Source of the DNA: a virus
DNA: 33,551 nucleotides
Strand: one strand, 5' to 3'
Virus record (IMG/VR): IMGVR_UViG_3300030380_005493
Coordinates: 1 to 33,551 of that record
Made by a program: the position numbers and the translations under genes. Shown here piece after piece: positions 22,643-30,661 of the stretch (positions within the stretch are counted from its first letter, which is position 1; each line of letters opens with the position of its first letter). The notes below the pieces were generated by a model. That model saw only the letters and a program-made list of their open reading frames with translations. It was not told the DNA's origin and did no database searches.

Positions 22643-23001
22643 TTGCTGTGATGTTTGCTCTTGCTTTTTGTTCTTCTCCTATGTTCATTAACAGCTTGCT
22701 TTAACTGTTTTTTTGTTTTTTCTTTTGCTTGTGCTGCTTTCTTATCCTTACTTTTCATCATAGCATAAGTTCCTGCTGCACCTATTCCAGTTCCTTCTGC
22801 TAACCCTCTGCCATAACTAGCTGGTTTTTTCATTTTAGTTGCAGCTGGTAGTGTAGAAGCTTTAGCAGGTTTTCCTTTCATTTTAGCATAAGCTGCTGAA
22901 GGAGAACCTCTTTTCTTTATACCACTTGGCTTTACTTTTTTAGCCGGGTATTTTTTTGAAGATGACTTTTTAATCATTTTCTTTAATAATCCTGATGCCA
23001 T
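22639..23001 (-). CDS. Lys-rich basic protein of late operon
   Basis: 120 aa, very basic: Lys runs at both ends (LLKKMIKKSSSKKYPAKKVK; RRRTKSKSKHHSK) and a short Gly/Ala-rich, mildly hydrophobic part near 86-103 (GRGLAEGTGIGAAGTYAMM). It may bind DNA inside the head or neutralise charge during packaging; a histone-like composition is what the sequence shows, the role is inference. It begins in TAATG with the 375-aa gene's stop, with GGAGG seven bases upstream. It pairs in style with the + strand basic protein at 2226-2582, although the two do not align clearly. Confidence 0.68.
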   Translation of the reverse strand: MASGLLKKMIKKSSSKKYPAKKVKPSGIKKRGSPSAAYAKMKGKPAKASTLPAATKMKKPASYGRGLAEGTGIGAAGTYAMMKSKDKKAAQAKEKTKKQLKQAVNEHRRRTKSKSKHHSK

Positions 23002-24128
23002 TACATAACCTCCGACATTTGCTCAGATTCTGGATCTAAATAATTCATCATCTGATACATTTTTTTTGCTCCTTGATAACGATTACCGTTACCAAAATTT
23101 TCTACAGCTTTAGCTGTCATTACGAATTCACCATCTGATAGTTTTGCGTCTATAAGATCATCTTTTGGACCACCTGGGCCATCGACGGCGCCCCCAGACT
23201 CAAGAGAAGCTATGCCACCAGCATTAAACATTGCACCTGTGTAATAAGGATTGTACATTTCTCCTTCTATTATATCAGGGTCAACTCCGTACATAAATGC
23301 TAATTCTTTTTTTCTTCTCTCTTTGTTCTTTCTCCAGTTCTCTTCGTTTCTCTCTTCTTGTGTGTCTATATATTCTCCTAATAAACCTGCTCCTTGCGAT
23401 ACTAATGTAGGAACATAGTCTGTAGCTAGATCTCCCCCAATTAATTCACCTGTTGCTGTAGCTTTAATAGGATTTCTTTTTGTAAATATGTTAGCATCTA
23501 AATCCATAGGTGCTTGATCAAATGCTTTAAATCTAGTAGCTTGATCTAATACCTCACCAGTGTAAGGGTCAAAATTACTAACGATACCTTCTGCATCACC
23601 TAAATCTGTTGGTTGATATATTTGAGGCAAAGCTTTACCATCAATTTGACCAGTTAAAATTTCCATAGGAGTAACTTGTGGAGATGCTATTTTATTAAAT
23701 CTAGTAACAGAATTTTGTATAGTTTGTTGTGGATTATACACATCTACAGGAACTCCAGATAAAGAATCTTTACTAAACAAAGGTGCTTGAGTTGTTTTTG
23801 TAGATGTAAACGGTTCTAAATTTTGAAAATCTGATGATGCTTCGTTAAACATGTTTGCTTGTTTTGCTGCTGACATGTAGCTAAAAGGTATTGATGTAAG
23901 TCCTGCATACATTGCAGCTTTTGCAGGGTCTTTTGCTCCTGTTAATGCTGCTGTACCATAACCTAGTGCTGATTGTTTTAATGCGTTTGCCATCAAAGGT
24001 GACATGTTTGCAAATAAACCACTACCTTTTCCTAGTGCACCAAATAAAGGTCCTGCTGCGTATCCTAATGCAACTGGCAATGCCATTTGCACTATTGGGT
24101 TTTTCATTAATTTTTTTAAAAAGCCCAT
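23001..24128 (-). CDS. Putative tail/internal virion protein with GG-GPG-GEFVM motif
   Basis: 375 aa. N-terminus is Gly/Ala-rich and partly hydrophobic (about 10-95: PVALGYAAGPLFGALGKG). Near residues 303-348 it carries GGIASLESGGAVDGPGGP followed by DAKLSDGEFVMTAKAV, a motif widespread in tape-measure and other phage tail proteins (GG-x-GPG-x-D-x-I-x-A-x-LS-x-GEFV). This points to a structural protein that contacts the tail or the ejected DNA; exact role unknown. A charged helix (about 255-280, RNEENWRKNKERRKKEL) precedes the motif. It starts two bases after the stop of the 222-aa gene with a poor ribosome site, so coupling is likely. Confidence 0.7.
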   Translation of the reverse strand: MGFLKKLMKNPIVQMALPVALGYAAGPLFGALGKGSGLFANMSPLMANALKQSALGYGTAALTGAKDPAKAAMYAGLTSIPFSYMSAAKQANMFNEASSDFQNLEPFTSTKTTQAPLFSKDSLSGVPVDVYNPQQTIQNSVTRFNKIASPQVTPMEILTGQIDGKALPQIYQPTDLGDAEGIVSNFDPYTGEVLDQATRFKAFDQAPMDLDANIFTKRNPIKATATGELIGGDLATDYVPTLVSQGAGLLGEYIDTQEERNEENWRKNKERRKKELAFMYGVDPDIIEGEMYNPYYTGAMFNAGGIASLESGGAVDGPGGPKDDLIDAKLSDGEFVMTAKAVENFGNGNRYQGAKKMYQMMNYLDPESEQMSEVM

Positions 24129-24129
24129 A

Positions 24130-24798
24130 CTATTCTAATAAACTCGCTATTCCACCACGGTTCATGTAATTTGGATCCATTCCAAATATTCTGTTTTCAA
24201 ATCCTTTTTCTTTATCAAAAAGATATTCATCTTGTGGTCCATAGTCTATACCAAACTGATCCATTTCTAATACTGATGGTGGTATGAAAGGACCATAATC
24301 GTCGTCATCATACGCCATGCTAGCTTGTTGCACATAATCATTAGGATCTAATCCTGCATCAATTAATTTTAATATTGTTCTGTAATCTGAAGGATCAACT
24401 GCTACAGATTCCATAATACCTTGTTTGCCCATTGGCATGTCGAAAGCCCCAGTTTCTCTGCGCATTTCTTGTTGTGTCATTCCAGCAGGTCCCATCCCTT
24501 CTCTTGGAGCCCTAATATTTGGCATCAAAGCGGGTCGCATTCTTCTTGGCATTTTATCTAGAAAACTGTCTGGGCTAAAAGGACCCATGCCTGGAGGTGG
24601 TTTAAATCTTGGATCTGGAAAAGGATTTGGCATTGGCATTGGCATAGGCACTCTAGGCATTCTAGGAGGATCCATTCGTCCACTGTTATAAAAATTAAAT
24701 GGAACACCGTCAGGTGCTATGTCTCTTGCTCTGTCATCCATTGTGCCAGGTGATCTCATAGGTGGTGATCTTCTACCTAAATCTCTATCTATAGCCAT
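24130..24798 (-). CDS. Pro/Met/Arg-rich virion-associated protein
   Basis: 222 aa. The first 120 residues are unusually rich in Pro, Met and Arg (MPRVPMPMPMPNPFPDP), so probably extended. The second half is acidic with DPSDYRTILKLIDAGLDPND, and the protein ends in MNRGGIASLLE, nearly the same GGIASL motif as in the 375-aa neighbour. The shared ending suggests binding of a common partner or a common processing site. It starts in TAATG with the 82-aa gene (AGGAG upstream). No family recognised. Its Pro-rich composition makes long spurious frames on the other strand. Confidence 0.65.
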   Translation of the reverse strand: MAIDRDLGRRSPPMRSPGTMDDRARDIAPDGVPFNFYNSGRMDPPRMPRVPMPMPMPNPFPDPRFKPPPGMGPFSPDSFLDKMPRRMRPALMPNIRAPREGMGPAGMTQQEMRRETGAFDMPMGKQGIMESVAVDPSDYRTILKLIDAGLDPNDYVQQASMAYDDDDYGPFIPPSVLEMDQFGIDYGPQDEYLFDKEKGFENRIFGMDPNYMNRGGIASLLE

Positions 24799-25046
24799 TA
24801 TACGTCTCCTGATTGTCCTTCTATTATTTTATGAATTGCTGCACTAATAACTACATCTTGTCTAATGTGTTCTGCTTTAGTGTCAGTTGCAGGGTTAGCA
24901 ACATCGTCGTCAGCTTCTTTAGCCGAACCATATTCCTGTCCTGTTACAGTATTGGTAATAGTTATTTCAGCCGGAACAACAATTTTTGGTACCTGTTCTC
25001 CGTTGATCTCGACGTACTCTACTACTCCGTCATCTTTTATAGGCAT
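24798..25046 (-). CDS. Small acidic hypothetical protein
   Basis: 82 aa. It starts with a short beta part (VEYVEINGEQVPKIVVPAEI) followed by an acidic, probably disordered linker (AKEADDDVANPATDTKAE) and a C-terminal helix (DVVISAAIHKIIEGQ). AAGGGGG lies before the ATG at 25046. The 40 bases upstream (25047-25086) separate it from the 101-aa gene and are one of the larger gaps in the operon; they hold only a doubtful promoter-like sequence. It shares its last base with the 222-aa gene's start codon. Likely a minor virion or assembly protein by position; unknown family. Confidence 0.62.
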   Translation of the reverse strand: MPIKDDGVVEYVEINGEQVPKIVVPAEITITNTVTGQEYGSAKEADDDVANPATDTKAEHIRQDVVISAAIHKIIEGQSGDV

Positions 25047-25086
25047 AATTCCCCCTTATAGCAAGTATTTTCCTTACTGGCAATCA

Positions 25087-25392
25087 TTATGATATTTCCA
25101 AAAATGTTACATACACATTTATTGGCTGTGCATTTGTGTTAATTTTTAATACGTCCCCTGCTTCTAAAACATCTGCTCCAGAAACAAAGGTTTTTGAACC
25201 ATTATTAGCTAAACTAGACTCATTATCTATTGATATAGCGTTGACTTTCATGGTTACATTTGCAGCTCCGCCACTAGCATTAAACACTTTTACTGTTTTT
25301 ACTATGGTGGTTGTAGCTGTAGGACAAGTATAAACTGTGTTGTCCCCTGTGCTTGTTAATGCAGATATTGTTCTTTTATATGTATTAGCCAT
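25087..25392 (-). CDS. Small beta-rich structural protein
   Basis: 101 aa, nearly all beta by pattern: KRTISALTSTGDNTVYTCPT, VKTVKVFNASGGAANVTMKV, LEAGDVLKI, INVYVTFLEIS. It looks like a single Ig-like or jelly-roll domain as found in small tail or head decoration proteins; the role is inferred from fold-like pattern and neighbours. It starts in TAATG overlap with the 56-aa gene and lacks a strong ribosome site of its own, so it is probably translated by coupling. Located just downstream of the gp10-like tail protein gene, it may be part of the tail. Confidence 0.65.
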   Translation of the reverse strand: MANTYKRTISALTSTGDNTVYTCPTATTTIVKTVKVFNASGGAANVTMKVNAISIDNESSLANNGSKTFVSGADVLEAGDVLKINTNAQPINVYVTFLEIS

Positions 25393-25562
25393 TAATTTAA
25401 AAACCAGGCAAATGCCTCGTCCTCTTCTCTCAATGTTTCTGGTGTGTAAGAACTATTCAACAACTGTATTAATAAATCTAGTGACTGTATCATTTGATCT
25501 ATTTGCCCTTTACTATATTCTTGTGGTGCTTGTGGTAATCTAGGTATATTTATTTGTGCCAT
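25392..25562 (-). CDS. Small helical protein next to tail protein
   Basis: 56 aa from ATG 25562. It opens with a Pro-rich stretch (INIPRLPQAPQEYSKG) followed by a helix (QIDQMIQSLDLLIQLLNS) and ends EEDEAFAWFLN. The start is fixed by its TAATG overlap with the stop of the 626-aa gene; a longer frame from 25613 would overlap that gene by 52 bases and lacks support. Comparable tiny helical proteins often sit after tail protein genes in marine phages. It may be an assembly helper; function unknown. Confidence 0.65.
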   Translation of the reverse strand: MAQINIPRLPQAPQEYSKGQIDQMIQSLDLLIQLLNSSYTPETLREEDEAFAWFLN

Positions 25563-27442
25563 TATCTCATTCCATCCGGTCTTACGTCTGCACGATAAGT
25601 TCCATATCTCCATGTAGTATCAATTGCACTGTTAGATATTTTTATTGATGCTTGTCGACCACGTGCTCTTGTATCTACTTTAGTTGTTGTAGGTGTTACA
25701 GTAAAAGGTCCATTTGTAGTACTAGAACTTGTAGGGTACAATTTAAAATTTAATTCTATGTTCACATCTCCTGCTTGGTTTTTAAAATCAGGTATAAATC
25801 TTTTTATAGACATTAAATTATCTCCTGCTTGAGGTAAAACAAAATCTCCAGATGTAATAAAAGAAGACAAAGCTAATCCATCAGCATTCTTTCCATTTTC
25901 ATGACTATATAAAAAACTTCTACCAGCAGTTAATCCTGTTATTGTACTAACAGTAGCTGCTGTGCTAGAATTTTCAAACTCTATTGCTTGAGGGAAACCA
26001 TACACTCCTTTATCAAACCACGAAGATCTGGCAAGACTACCAACATACCAAACTTGTTCTGCATAATTATAAGTTACAGACCTGTTAATTACGTTAGAAC
26101 CATTGGAACAATAAAACCAAGTTACCTCATTAAATTCTGTATTTAATCCTGCAAAGGTATCTTTTTGTGAAGCTTCGTCTATATCTTTAAAAACATAATC
26201 TTCTACGCTGCAAGGTATTTTTTGCACAGAACCATCAAACATAAAAAAAGAATCATTGCCCATCCAATAAGATCTACCGTTAGATTCTATTGCTGCATGC
26301 TGACCTACACATCCACACGCAGAACCTAGTTGTTGAAAACCAAATATAAAAGGAGCACCAATTAATTGCATTTGATACAATGCAGTATCAGACCACACAA
26401 GCACAGCACCACGAGAACGTTTTGCTGTTACAAGTTTAGATCCATCAGTTAACCTTTGAGATCCAGCAGTGTTTGTAGATGTAGGTGTCCATTGTGCAGG
26501 GTCTTCTTGATCTGACCAACGAAGAAACATATCATCACGAGTTGACGGTGTGCCTATGGTTGTCTCTGTACCAAAACAAATTACATGTCTATCTGTACCA
26601 GAAACTAAAACAAATCTACTAGATGTAGGTGCTCCAGAAACTTGTGTTCTATTTGCACGTTGCACAGTTGAGGTGCTTGCAGATGTGTCCCAATAATATA
26701 AACTACCGTTAAGTTGTTGTGCTAAAACATCTTCACCCCAATTGTCTAATGACCATTTACCTGAATCAAGCTGTACACTGTTAGGTGCCGCAAGGGATGC
26801 ACGAGATTTATTCCAACCAGGTCCTCCAGATGCACCACCGTAAGGTCCTGCACCCCAACCATATCCTAATATAGAAAATGGTGGTCTAGTATTTATTTGA
26901 TACTCTGCTGTGCCTGTTACACCACTAGCGCCATTGCCACTAGCCGCTGCTTTTGCTGTAATTACATAATTGTTTGTGTCTATTACAGATTGTATTTCAA
27001 ATTCACCTTGTAGATTTGTTGCTGTAATACCATTAGCTGTGCCTGAAACACTGGATATAGTAACAAAATCACCCTCTACAGCACCGTGCGTAGCGTCTGT
27101 TACTGTGACTGATGTAGATGTGTTGGTTGTTGTAAAATTAGTTATTGATGCACCAGTTTCTCTTATTGGCGTGATGTCATGAAAAGCTTGGTTTTGATAA
27201 ACGTATAATTTTTTGTTAGTGCCTGTCATTAAATATTGATCTCCATCTAATGAAAACCAATTTATAATTCCTCTTGCTGCACCTAACAAAGCCTCTGGTG
27301 TAGTCTTTGCCCAACCACCTATTTTTTCTGGTAATCCATATCTAAAACGAACATTATCACAATCTACCCAGCGCCCTTCTGCACCGTACTCAGTGTCTTG
27401 TTTATCTATTCCAGGTGCTAATTCTATTTTTACTAACGGCAT
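25562..27442 (-). CDS. Tail protein, gp10-like (packaged-DNA stabilisation type)
   Basis: 626 aa, beta-rich. The start MPLVKIELAPGIDKQDTEYG followed by WVDCDNVRFRYGLPEKIGGW is typical of podovirus tail/stabilisation proteins that plug the portal and carry the tail needle or fibres (P22 gp10-like in annotation). A Thr/Val-rich insertion (about 100-175) looks like an Ig-like domain. SILGYGWGAGPYGG (about 194-207) and repeated Trp/Gly strands suggest a beta-propeller. It lies between the fibre genes and the small tail genes. The start overlaps the upstream gene by one base (TAATG, GGTGAG upstream). Good confidence as tail protein, less for the exact P22 equivalence. Confidence 0.75.
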   Translation of the reverse strand: MPLVKIELAPGIDKQDTEYGAEGRWVDCDNVRFRYGLPEKIGGWAKTTPEALLGAARGIINWFSLDGDQYLMTGTNKKLYVYQNQAFHDITPIRETGASITNFTTTNTSTSVTVTDATHGAVEGDFVTISSVSGTANGITATNLQGEFEIQSVIDTNNYVITAKAAASGNGASGVTGTAEYQINTRPPFSILGYGWGAGPYGGASGGPGWNKSRASLAAPNSVQLDSGKWSLDNWGEDVLAQQLNGSLYYWDTSASTSTVQRANRTQVSGAPTSSRFVLVSGTDRHVICFGTETTIGTPSTRDDMFLRWSDQEDPAQWTPTSTNTAGSQRLTDGSKLVTAKRSRGAVLVWSDTALYQMQLIGAPFIFGFQQLGSACGCVGQHAAIESNGRSYWMGNDSFFMFDGSVQKIPCSVEDYVFKDIDEASQKDTFAGLNTEFNEVTWFYCSNGSNVINRSVTYNYAEQVWYVGSLARSSWFDKGVYGFPQAIEFENSSTAATVSTITGLTAGRSFLYSHENGKNADGLALSSFITSGDFVLPQAGDNLMSIKRFIPDFKNQAGDVNIELNFKLYPTSSSTTNGPFTVTPTTTKVDTRARGRQASIKISNSAIDTTWRYGTYRADVRPDGMR

Positions 27443-28257
27443 TACTCACCACTTGTATAAAATCTAATCCAACGTTCTGTTCCGTTTATCTTAACTCTTA
27501 TTGCTCCTGCCTTTGTTCCTGCACTTGCTGTAGAACTAGATAAACTTTTAGAACTGTTAGATGCCGATGTTCCTACAAAATTTGTAAAAGCTTCGTCAGT
27601 ATCTAATTGCTCTAATTGTAAAACTGGTATTGCACCAGAAGCTGAAGACTGGTTTATATGTAATTTACCGTTTGGTGTTGGAGCTCCTATACTAACTCTG
27701 TCAGCACTTCCATCTGTTAACAACAAGTTTTGATCAGTATCGCCTTCAAACCTAGCGTCTACTGCTGCACCTGATTGGTTATACACAAAAGATCCACCGT
27801 CAAATGATACATCGCCCGACACTGTAAGTGTGCCTGACAATGCCATGTTAGCTAAATTTTCTGGTATTTGAAACGCTGATGTACCATCAGTGTAAATTAA
27901 ATGTATTGCACCTGCTGTAAGTGTTACTGCACTACCGCCAGAAGGTCCAAAAGTAAGTGAATTACCAGCTCTTGTTGTAGCATCTTTTATTATGTACCAG
28001 TTAGGATTTGCTTCACATGTTAATGCAGTAGAACCTGACAATGTACCTGTTAAATTAAGAACCGCTCTACTTTGTTGGTCACCTGTACCACCGCTAGCAA
28101 CAGTTAATGCTTGTGATGTGCCAGTGATTGCAACACTTGCATATCCTTTAATTGCATTTTCTATTTTTTCTAAGTTATCGTTTGTTTTAGATCCCCATGT
28201 ACCAGCGTTTGCACCAGTGGTCTGGAGGTCTAAATTTAATATTGTCGAATCAGCCAT
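27442..28257 (-). CDS. Tail-fibre/adaptor protein
   Basis: 271 aa. The N-terminal segment LQTTGANAGTWGSKTNDNLE followed by IENAIKGYASVAITG is a common attachment domain of marine phage tail fibres. The middle has TLTVSGDVSFDGGSFVYNQS type beta-helix strands, and the end, AGAIRVKINGTERWIRFYTSGE-like, is a typical beta-strand cap. It should form an elongated trimer linking the tail to receptor-binding parts; this is inferred from pattern. AAGGAG lies before the ATG. It shares one base with the gp10-like gene and follows the repeat-built fibre gene by nine bases. Confidence 0.75.
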   Translation of the reverse strand: MADSTILNLDLQTTGANAGTWGSKTNDNLEKIENAIKGYASVAITGTSQALTVASGGTGDQQSRAVLNLTGTLSGSTALTCEANPNWYIIKDATTRAGNSLTFGPSGGSAVTLTAGAIHLIYTDGTSAFQIPENLANMALSGTLTVSGDVSFDGGSFVYNQSGAAVDARFEGDTDQNLLLTDGSADRVSIGAPTPNGKLHINQSSASGAIPVLQLEQLDTDEAFTNFVGTSASNSSKSLSSSTASAGTKAGAIRVKINGTERWIRFYTSGE

Positions 28258-28266
28258 ATTATCTCC

Positions 28267-28902
28267 TTATCCTGTTGGAACGACAGTCCATGAATTACCA
28301 CTAGAATCGTCTACACCATTCCAGATTGTTAGTTTTGGATCTCCTACTTGTGCTGCAATGCTAACACCAGTTGGAATTACAAGAGCAGAAGCTGATACAG
28401 TTACTGTTCCTAAACCAAATGTTGCCTGCACACCAGCAGGAAAATATCTTGACTCTAATGTAACACTTCCTACAGCAAATGTCGAGGACACTCCTGTTAC
28501 AGGGACATTAGCAGAACCTGATACATTAGGGTCTCCTACAGCAAAAGTAGAAACTACACCTGTAGGTTCTACAAGAGCAGAACCTGCTACAGTTACTGTA
28601 CCAAGAGACGATGTAATTTGTAAACCTGTTGGTATAACTAATACACCAGCTGTTACTACAACATCTCCAACAGACATTGTTGCATCTACACCTGTAGGTG
28701 TTACTACAATCTCTGTTATTACTGTTACAGCACCAACATTAGCAGAAAAAGATATACCAGTTGGTTCTACTAATACACCAGCTGTTACTGTTACCGTGCC
28801 AAGACTACCTGTTAATTGTTGTCCGGTTACCGCTACTACGGCATTTTGATCGACGTCCTCGGAAAAGGCACGCTCACCGAATGATGCAGCGCCAAAAGTC
28901 AT
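28267..28902 (-). CDS. Fibre-like protein built of 22-residue repeats
   Basis: 211 aa. After a short N-terminus (MTFGAASFGERAFSED) there are eight repeats with the core G-x-V-x-V-T-A-x-x-L-V-x-P-T-G-V: the Thr-Gly (or Ala-Gly) anchors are at 26, 48, 70, 92, 114, 136, 156 and 178, that is 22 residues apart six of seven times. A C-terminal non-repeat end (KLTIWNGVDDSSGNSWTV) follows. Such regular Val/Thr/Gly repeats build beta-solenoids or fibres; receptor binding or shaft formation is likely but not shown. Six repeats of identical length suggest recent or constrained expansion. It starts directly after the 74-aa stop with no strong ribosome site. Confidence 0.75.
   Translation of the reverse strand: MTFGAASFGERAFSEDVDQNAVVAVTGQQLTGSLGTVTVTAGVLVEPTGISFSANVGAVTVITEIVVTPTGVDATMSVGDVVVTAGVLVIPTGLQITSSLGTVTVAGSALVEPTGVVSTFAVGDPNVSGSANVPVTGVSSTFAVGSVTLESRYFPAGVQATFGLGTVTVSASALVIPTGVSIAAQVGDPKLTIWNGVDDSSGNSWTVVPTG
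28339..28848 (-). repeat. Eight 66-bp (22-aa) coding repeats
   Basis: Coding repeats of the 211-aa gene, roughly residues 19-188. Anchors recur every 66 bp except one 60-bp unit between the sixth and seventh anchors. The composition produces a long false frame on the + strand (27992-28849). Confidence 0.8.
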
Positions 28903-29127
28903 TTACAGCTTATCCATCTCCGCCTTAACGGCTGTCCAACTTAATTCGCTATGTGGATTAGTTTCACTTAATACTGCTGTTGGAAAATCTGATTTACTGT
29001 TATCAACATCAATAACCCATCTAATTTTATTAAAATCAGATTCACTATTTATTTCTCCATCAAATGTAAATTCTGCATCAGCTTTTAAAGTTTTAATTGC
29101 TGAACAAACTTTTTCTGAATTAGTCAT
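28903..29127 (-). CDS. Small acidic protein between fibre genes
   Basis: 74 aa. Acidic, mixed helix and strand: EKVCSAIKTLKADAEFTFDG, then IRWVIDVDNSKSD and ELSWTAVKAEMDKL. The Trp-containing end resembles small proteins that follow fibre genes in marine phages and may act as chaperones or caps; this is inference. It starts in TAATG overlap with the 192-aa fibre gene. It is one of four small genes placed between fibre paralogues (with those at 29705, 31237 and 32546). Confidence 0.65.
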   Translation of the reverse strand: MTNSEKVCSAIKTLKADAEFTFDGEINSESDFNKIRWVIDVDNSKSDFPTAVLSETNPHSELSWTAVKAEMDKL

Positions 29128-29705
29128 TATGCTAAAATCTCCATTGCTGTTATAGTTGCTTGTGTGCTATTAGTACAAATATCACCATTACTATTTCCGT
29201 TTCTTTTACAATAGACAGCATAAGTTTGTTGAGATGTAGAACTTGGTTCATGTATTCTTGTAAAACTTATTCCATCATTATGAGCAGCACCATCGGATTT
29301 ATAGCCAAAATTACCACCAAATTTATATTCTGCACTTCCGTTTCTATATAAAGAAAAATCTAACCCTTCATTATCTGTACCCGCAATAGTAAAAGTTGGA
29401 ATAGAAATAATAATTAATATTTTTGAACTAGTTGCTACAGGTGTTATATCTACATCTAATGAAGTTAATAAAGCATAACTGCCAGAATTTATTGTTTGAG
29501 TACTTGATTTAACATCCTGCACAATTTGACCAATCTTACCAGTATCAACTGCGGAACTAGCAACTGTAGTGCTACCTGTAAACTTTAAAAATTGTCCAGA
29601 AGTACCAGAAGTTAATCCTGTGCCACCATTACCAACAGCAAGCGTACCTGTAGTGTTAGTCGCTAAGTTAATTGATTGATTCAGTCCTAGTCTAGTTAAT
29701 GCCAT
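29127..29705 (-). CDS. Short tail-fibre protein (paralogue 1)
   Basis: 192 aa. Residues about 18-53 (TTGTLAVGNGGTGLTSGTSG, then QFLKFTGSTTVASSAV) are a fibre linker found again in the 203-aa paralogue at 32796-33407. Residues about 70-192 form a beta-rich globular tip (ILIIISIPTFTIAG, then LDFSLYRNGSAEYKFGGNFG, and ATITAMEILA at the end) of jelly-roll type. It probably binds a receptor or another fibre subunit. It starts in TAATG with the 101-aa gene. Linker shared, tip different: the usual sign of domain swapping among fibres. Confidence 0.75.
   Translation of the reverse strand: MALTRLGLNQSINLATNTTGTLAVGNGGTGLTSGTSGQFLKFTGSTTVASSAVDTGKIGQIVQDVKSSTQTINSGSYALLTSLDVDITPVATSSKILIIISIPTFTIAGTDNEGLDFSLYRNGSAEYKFGGNFGYKSDGAAHNDGISFTRIHEPSSTSQQTYAVYCKRNGNSNGDICTNSTQATITAMEILA
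29547..29630 (-). repeat. Fibre linker repeat, copy 1
   Basis: 84 bp coding for NGGTGLTSGTSGQFLKFTGS followed by TTVASSAV. It matches 33267-33350 closely on both protein and DNA level (for example the same TTTAAAAATTG and CTAGCAACTGTAGT strings on the + strand). Direct orientation, about 3.7 kb apart: a substrate for recombination between fibre genes. Confidence 0.75.
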
Positions 29706-30010
29706 TAAGAATTACTCCTTGCTTCTGCCTCATCATCTCTTACTTTTCTGTTTTTATAATCTGATCTTGCTAAAACTAAATTAACAAAAGATGTCTGATC
29801 ACTTGGAATAGGATCAGTAAAAGAAGAATCATCCATCAATTTTTGTGTCCATTCATTTCTAAATCTTTTCCAACAGTTATTAACTTTACCATTCATTGCT
29901 TCTTGAATCCATGTATCTATTCCTGCATTATCTGTATCATTGTATAAATCATTAGATAATATCTTTTGTTGTGTTTCTGTTAATGTTATAGTTTTTGTAT
30001 GATCAGCCAT
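29705..30010 (-). CDS. Small charged helical protein between fibre genes
   Basis: 101 aa. Helical, charged: ITLTETQQKILSNDLYNDTD, then GIDTWIQEAMNGKVNNCWKR, and SDYKNRKVRDDEAEARSNS. The first part looks like a short conserved phage domain found near fibre or tail genes. AAAGGAGG lies before the ATG at 30010, the strongest ribosome site in this part of the operon. The 29 bases upstream (30011-30039) hold only this site. Possibly a fibre assembly factor; not assigned to a family. Confidence 0.65.
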   Translation of the reverse strand: MADHTKTITLTETQQKILSNDLYNDTDNAGIDTWIQEAMNGKVNNCWKRFRNEWTQKLMDDSSFTDPIPSDQTSFVNLVLARSDYKNRKVRDDEAEARSNS

Positions 30011-30039
30011 TTAAACCTCCTTTAAAGTTAATTGTTTCA

Positions 30040-30660
30040 TTAGACCGCTAAAAATCCAGAGAACTGACTTCTATCTGAATAAAATTCTTGACTTCCATCT
30101 TCATAATTTCTAAATCTCACTAATGCAGTATCACTTGCATCCATATCTGTTAAAACAGATAGATATAACATATCTGCATTTGACCTTGCCGATTTAACTC
30201 TTGAATCCATATTTCTATTAGAAGTTTGTAATCTAATATAAATATCGTTACTTGATGTAAAACCAGATATTCCTAAAGTTATATTAAATTGATATTTTCC
30301 AGTTACAGGAGCAGTAAAAGTATATGTTGAGTTATTATAATCTGATCCAACATCAAAAACTTCAGTTGCATATTTCATAGTTGATTCAGTATCCATACCA
30401 GTTCTTGATTCACCTGTTACTGTTGCATAAAAACAAGGTTGTAATGGTTTATTTATAGAACCATCAGAATTTAATGTCATCCCAGTTCCACTAGACATAT
30501 TAGTAGTTATGCCTGTTACTCCACCACCAAATCCTGTAGCTGTGCCACTGTTTGCAATAGTGCAACCTGACGGAATCGTAATTGTATCGCCTGACTCCCC
30601 TATTTGAGTAGAAGTCCCTGACGCTGGTGTAATCTTATCTACTTTTAGTTCACTTGTCAT
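30040..30660 (-). CDS. Short tail-fibre protein with C1q-like tip (paralogue 2)
   Basis: 206 aa. N-terminal fibre linker IGESGDTITIPSGCTIANSG and TATGFGGG (about 20-47), shared in parts with the 190- and 207-aa paralogues. Residues about 75-206 read like a C1q/TNF-type jelly roll: YNNSTYTFTAPVTGKYQFNI is the typical strand pair, followed by DIYIRLQTSNRNMDSRVKSA and a final FSGFLAV strand. Such domains trimerise and bind ligands, so host attachment is likely. It starts one base after the stop of the 190-aa gene with a GGGG upstream. The matching parts are linker and first tip strands; the rest diverges. Confidence 0.76.
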   Translation of the reverse strand: MTSELKVDKITPASGTSTQIGESGDTITIPSGCTIANSGTATGFGGGVTGITTNMSSGTGMTLNSDGSINKPLQPCFYATVTGESRTGMDTESTMKYATEVFDVGSDYNNSTYTFTAPVTGKYQFNITLGISGFTSSNDIYIRLQTSNRNMDSRVKSARSNADMLYLSVLTDMDASDTALVRFRNYEDGSQEFYSDRSQFSGFLAV

Positions 30661-30661
30661 T

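Noticed and set aside
25055-25083. Promoter-like TTGCCA, 17 bp, TATAAG on the - strand before the 82-aa gene
   Set aside because: The transcript would start within a few bases of the ATG and lose the AAGGGGG ribosome site; the gene is more likely served by the long late transcript.
27992-28849. 285-aa frame on the + strand with Pro/Val/Thr repeats
   Set aside because: It is the reverse reading of the 22-aa repeat gene and the fibre gene start; regular repeats keep the antisense frame open. The - strand genes have proper junctions and known fibre motifs.
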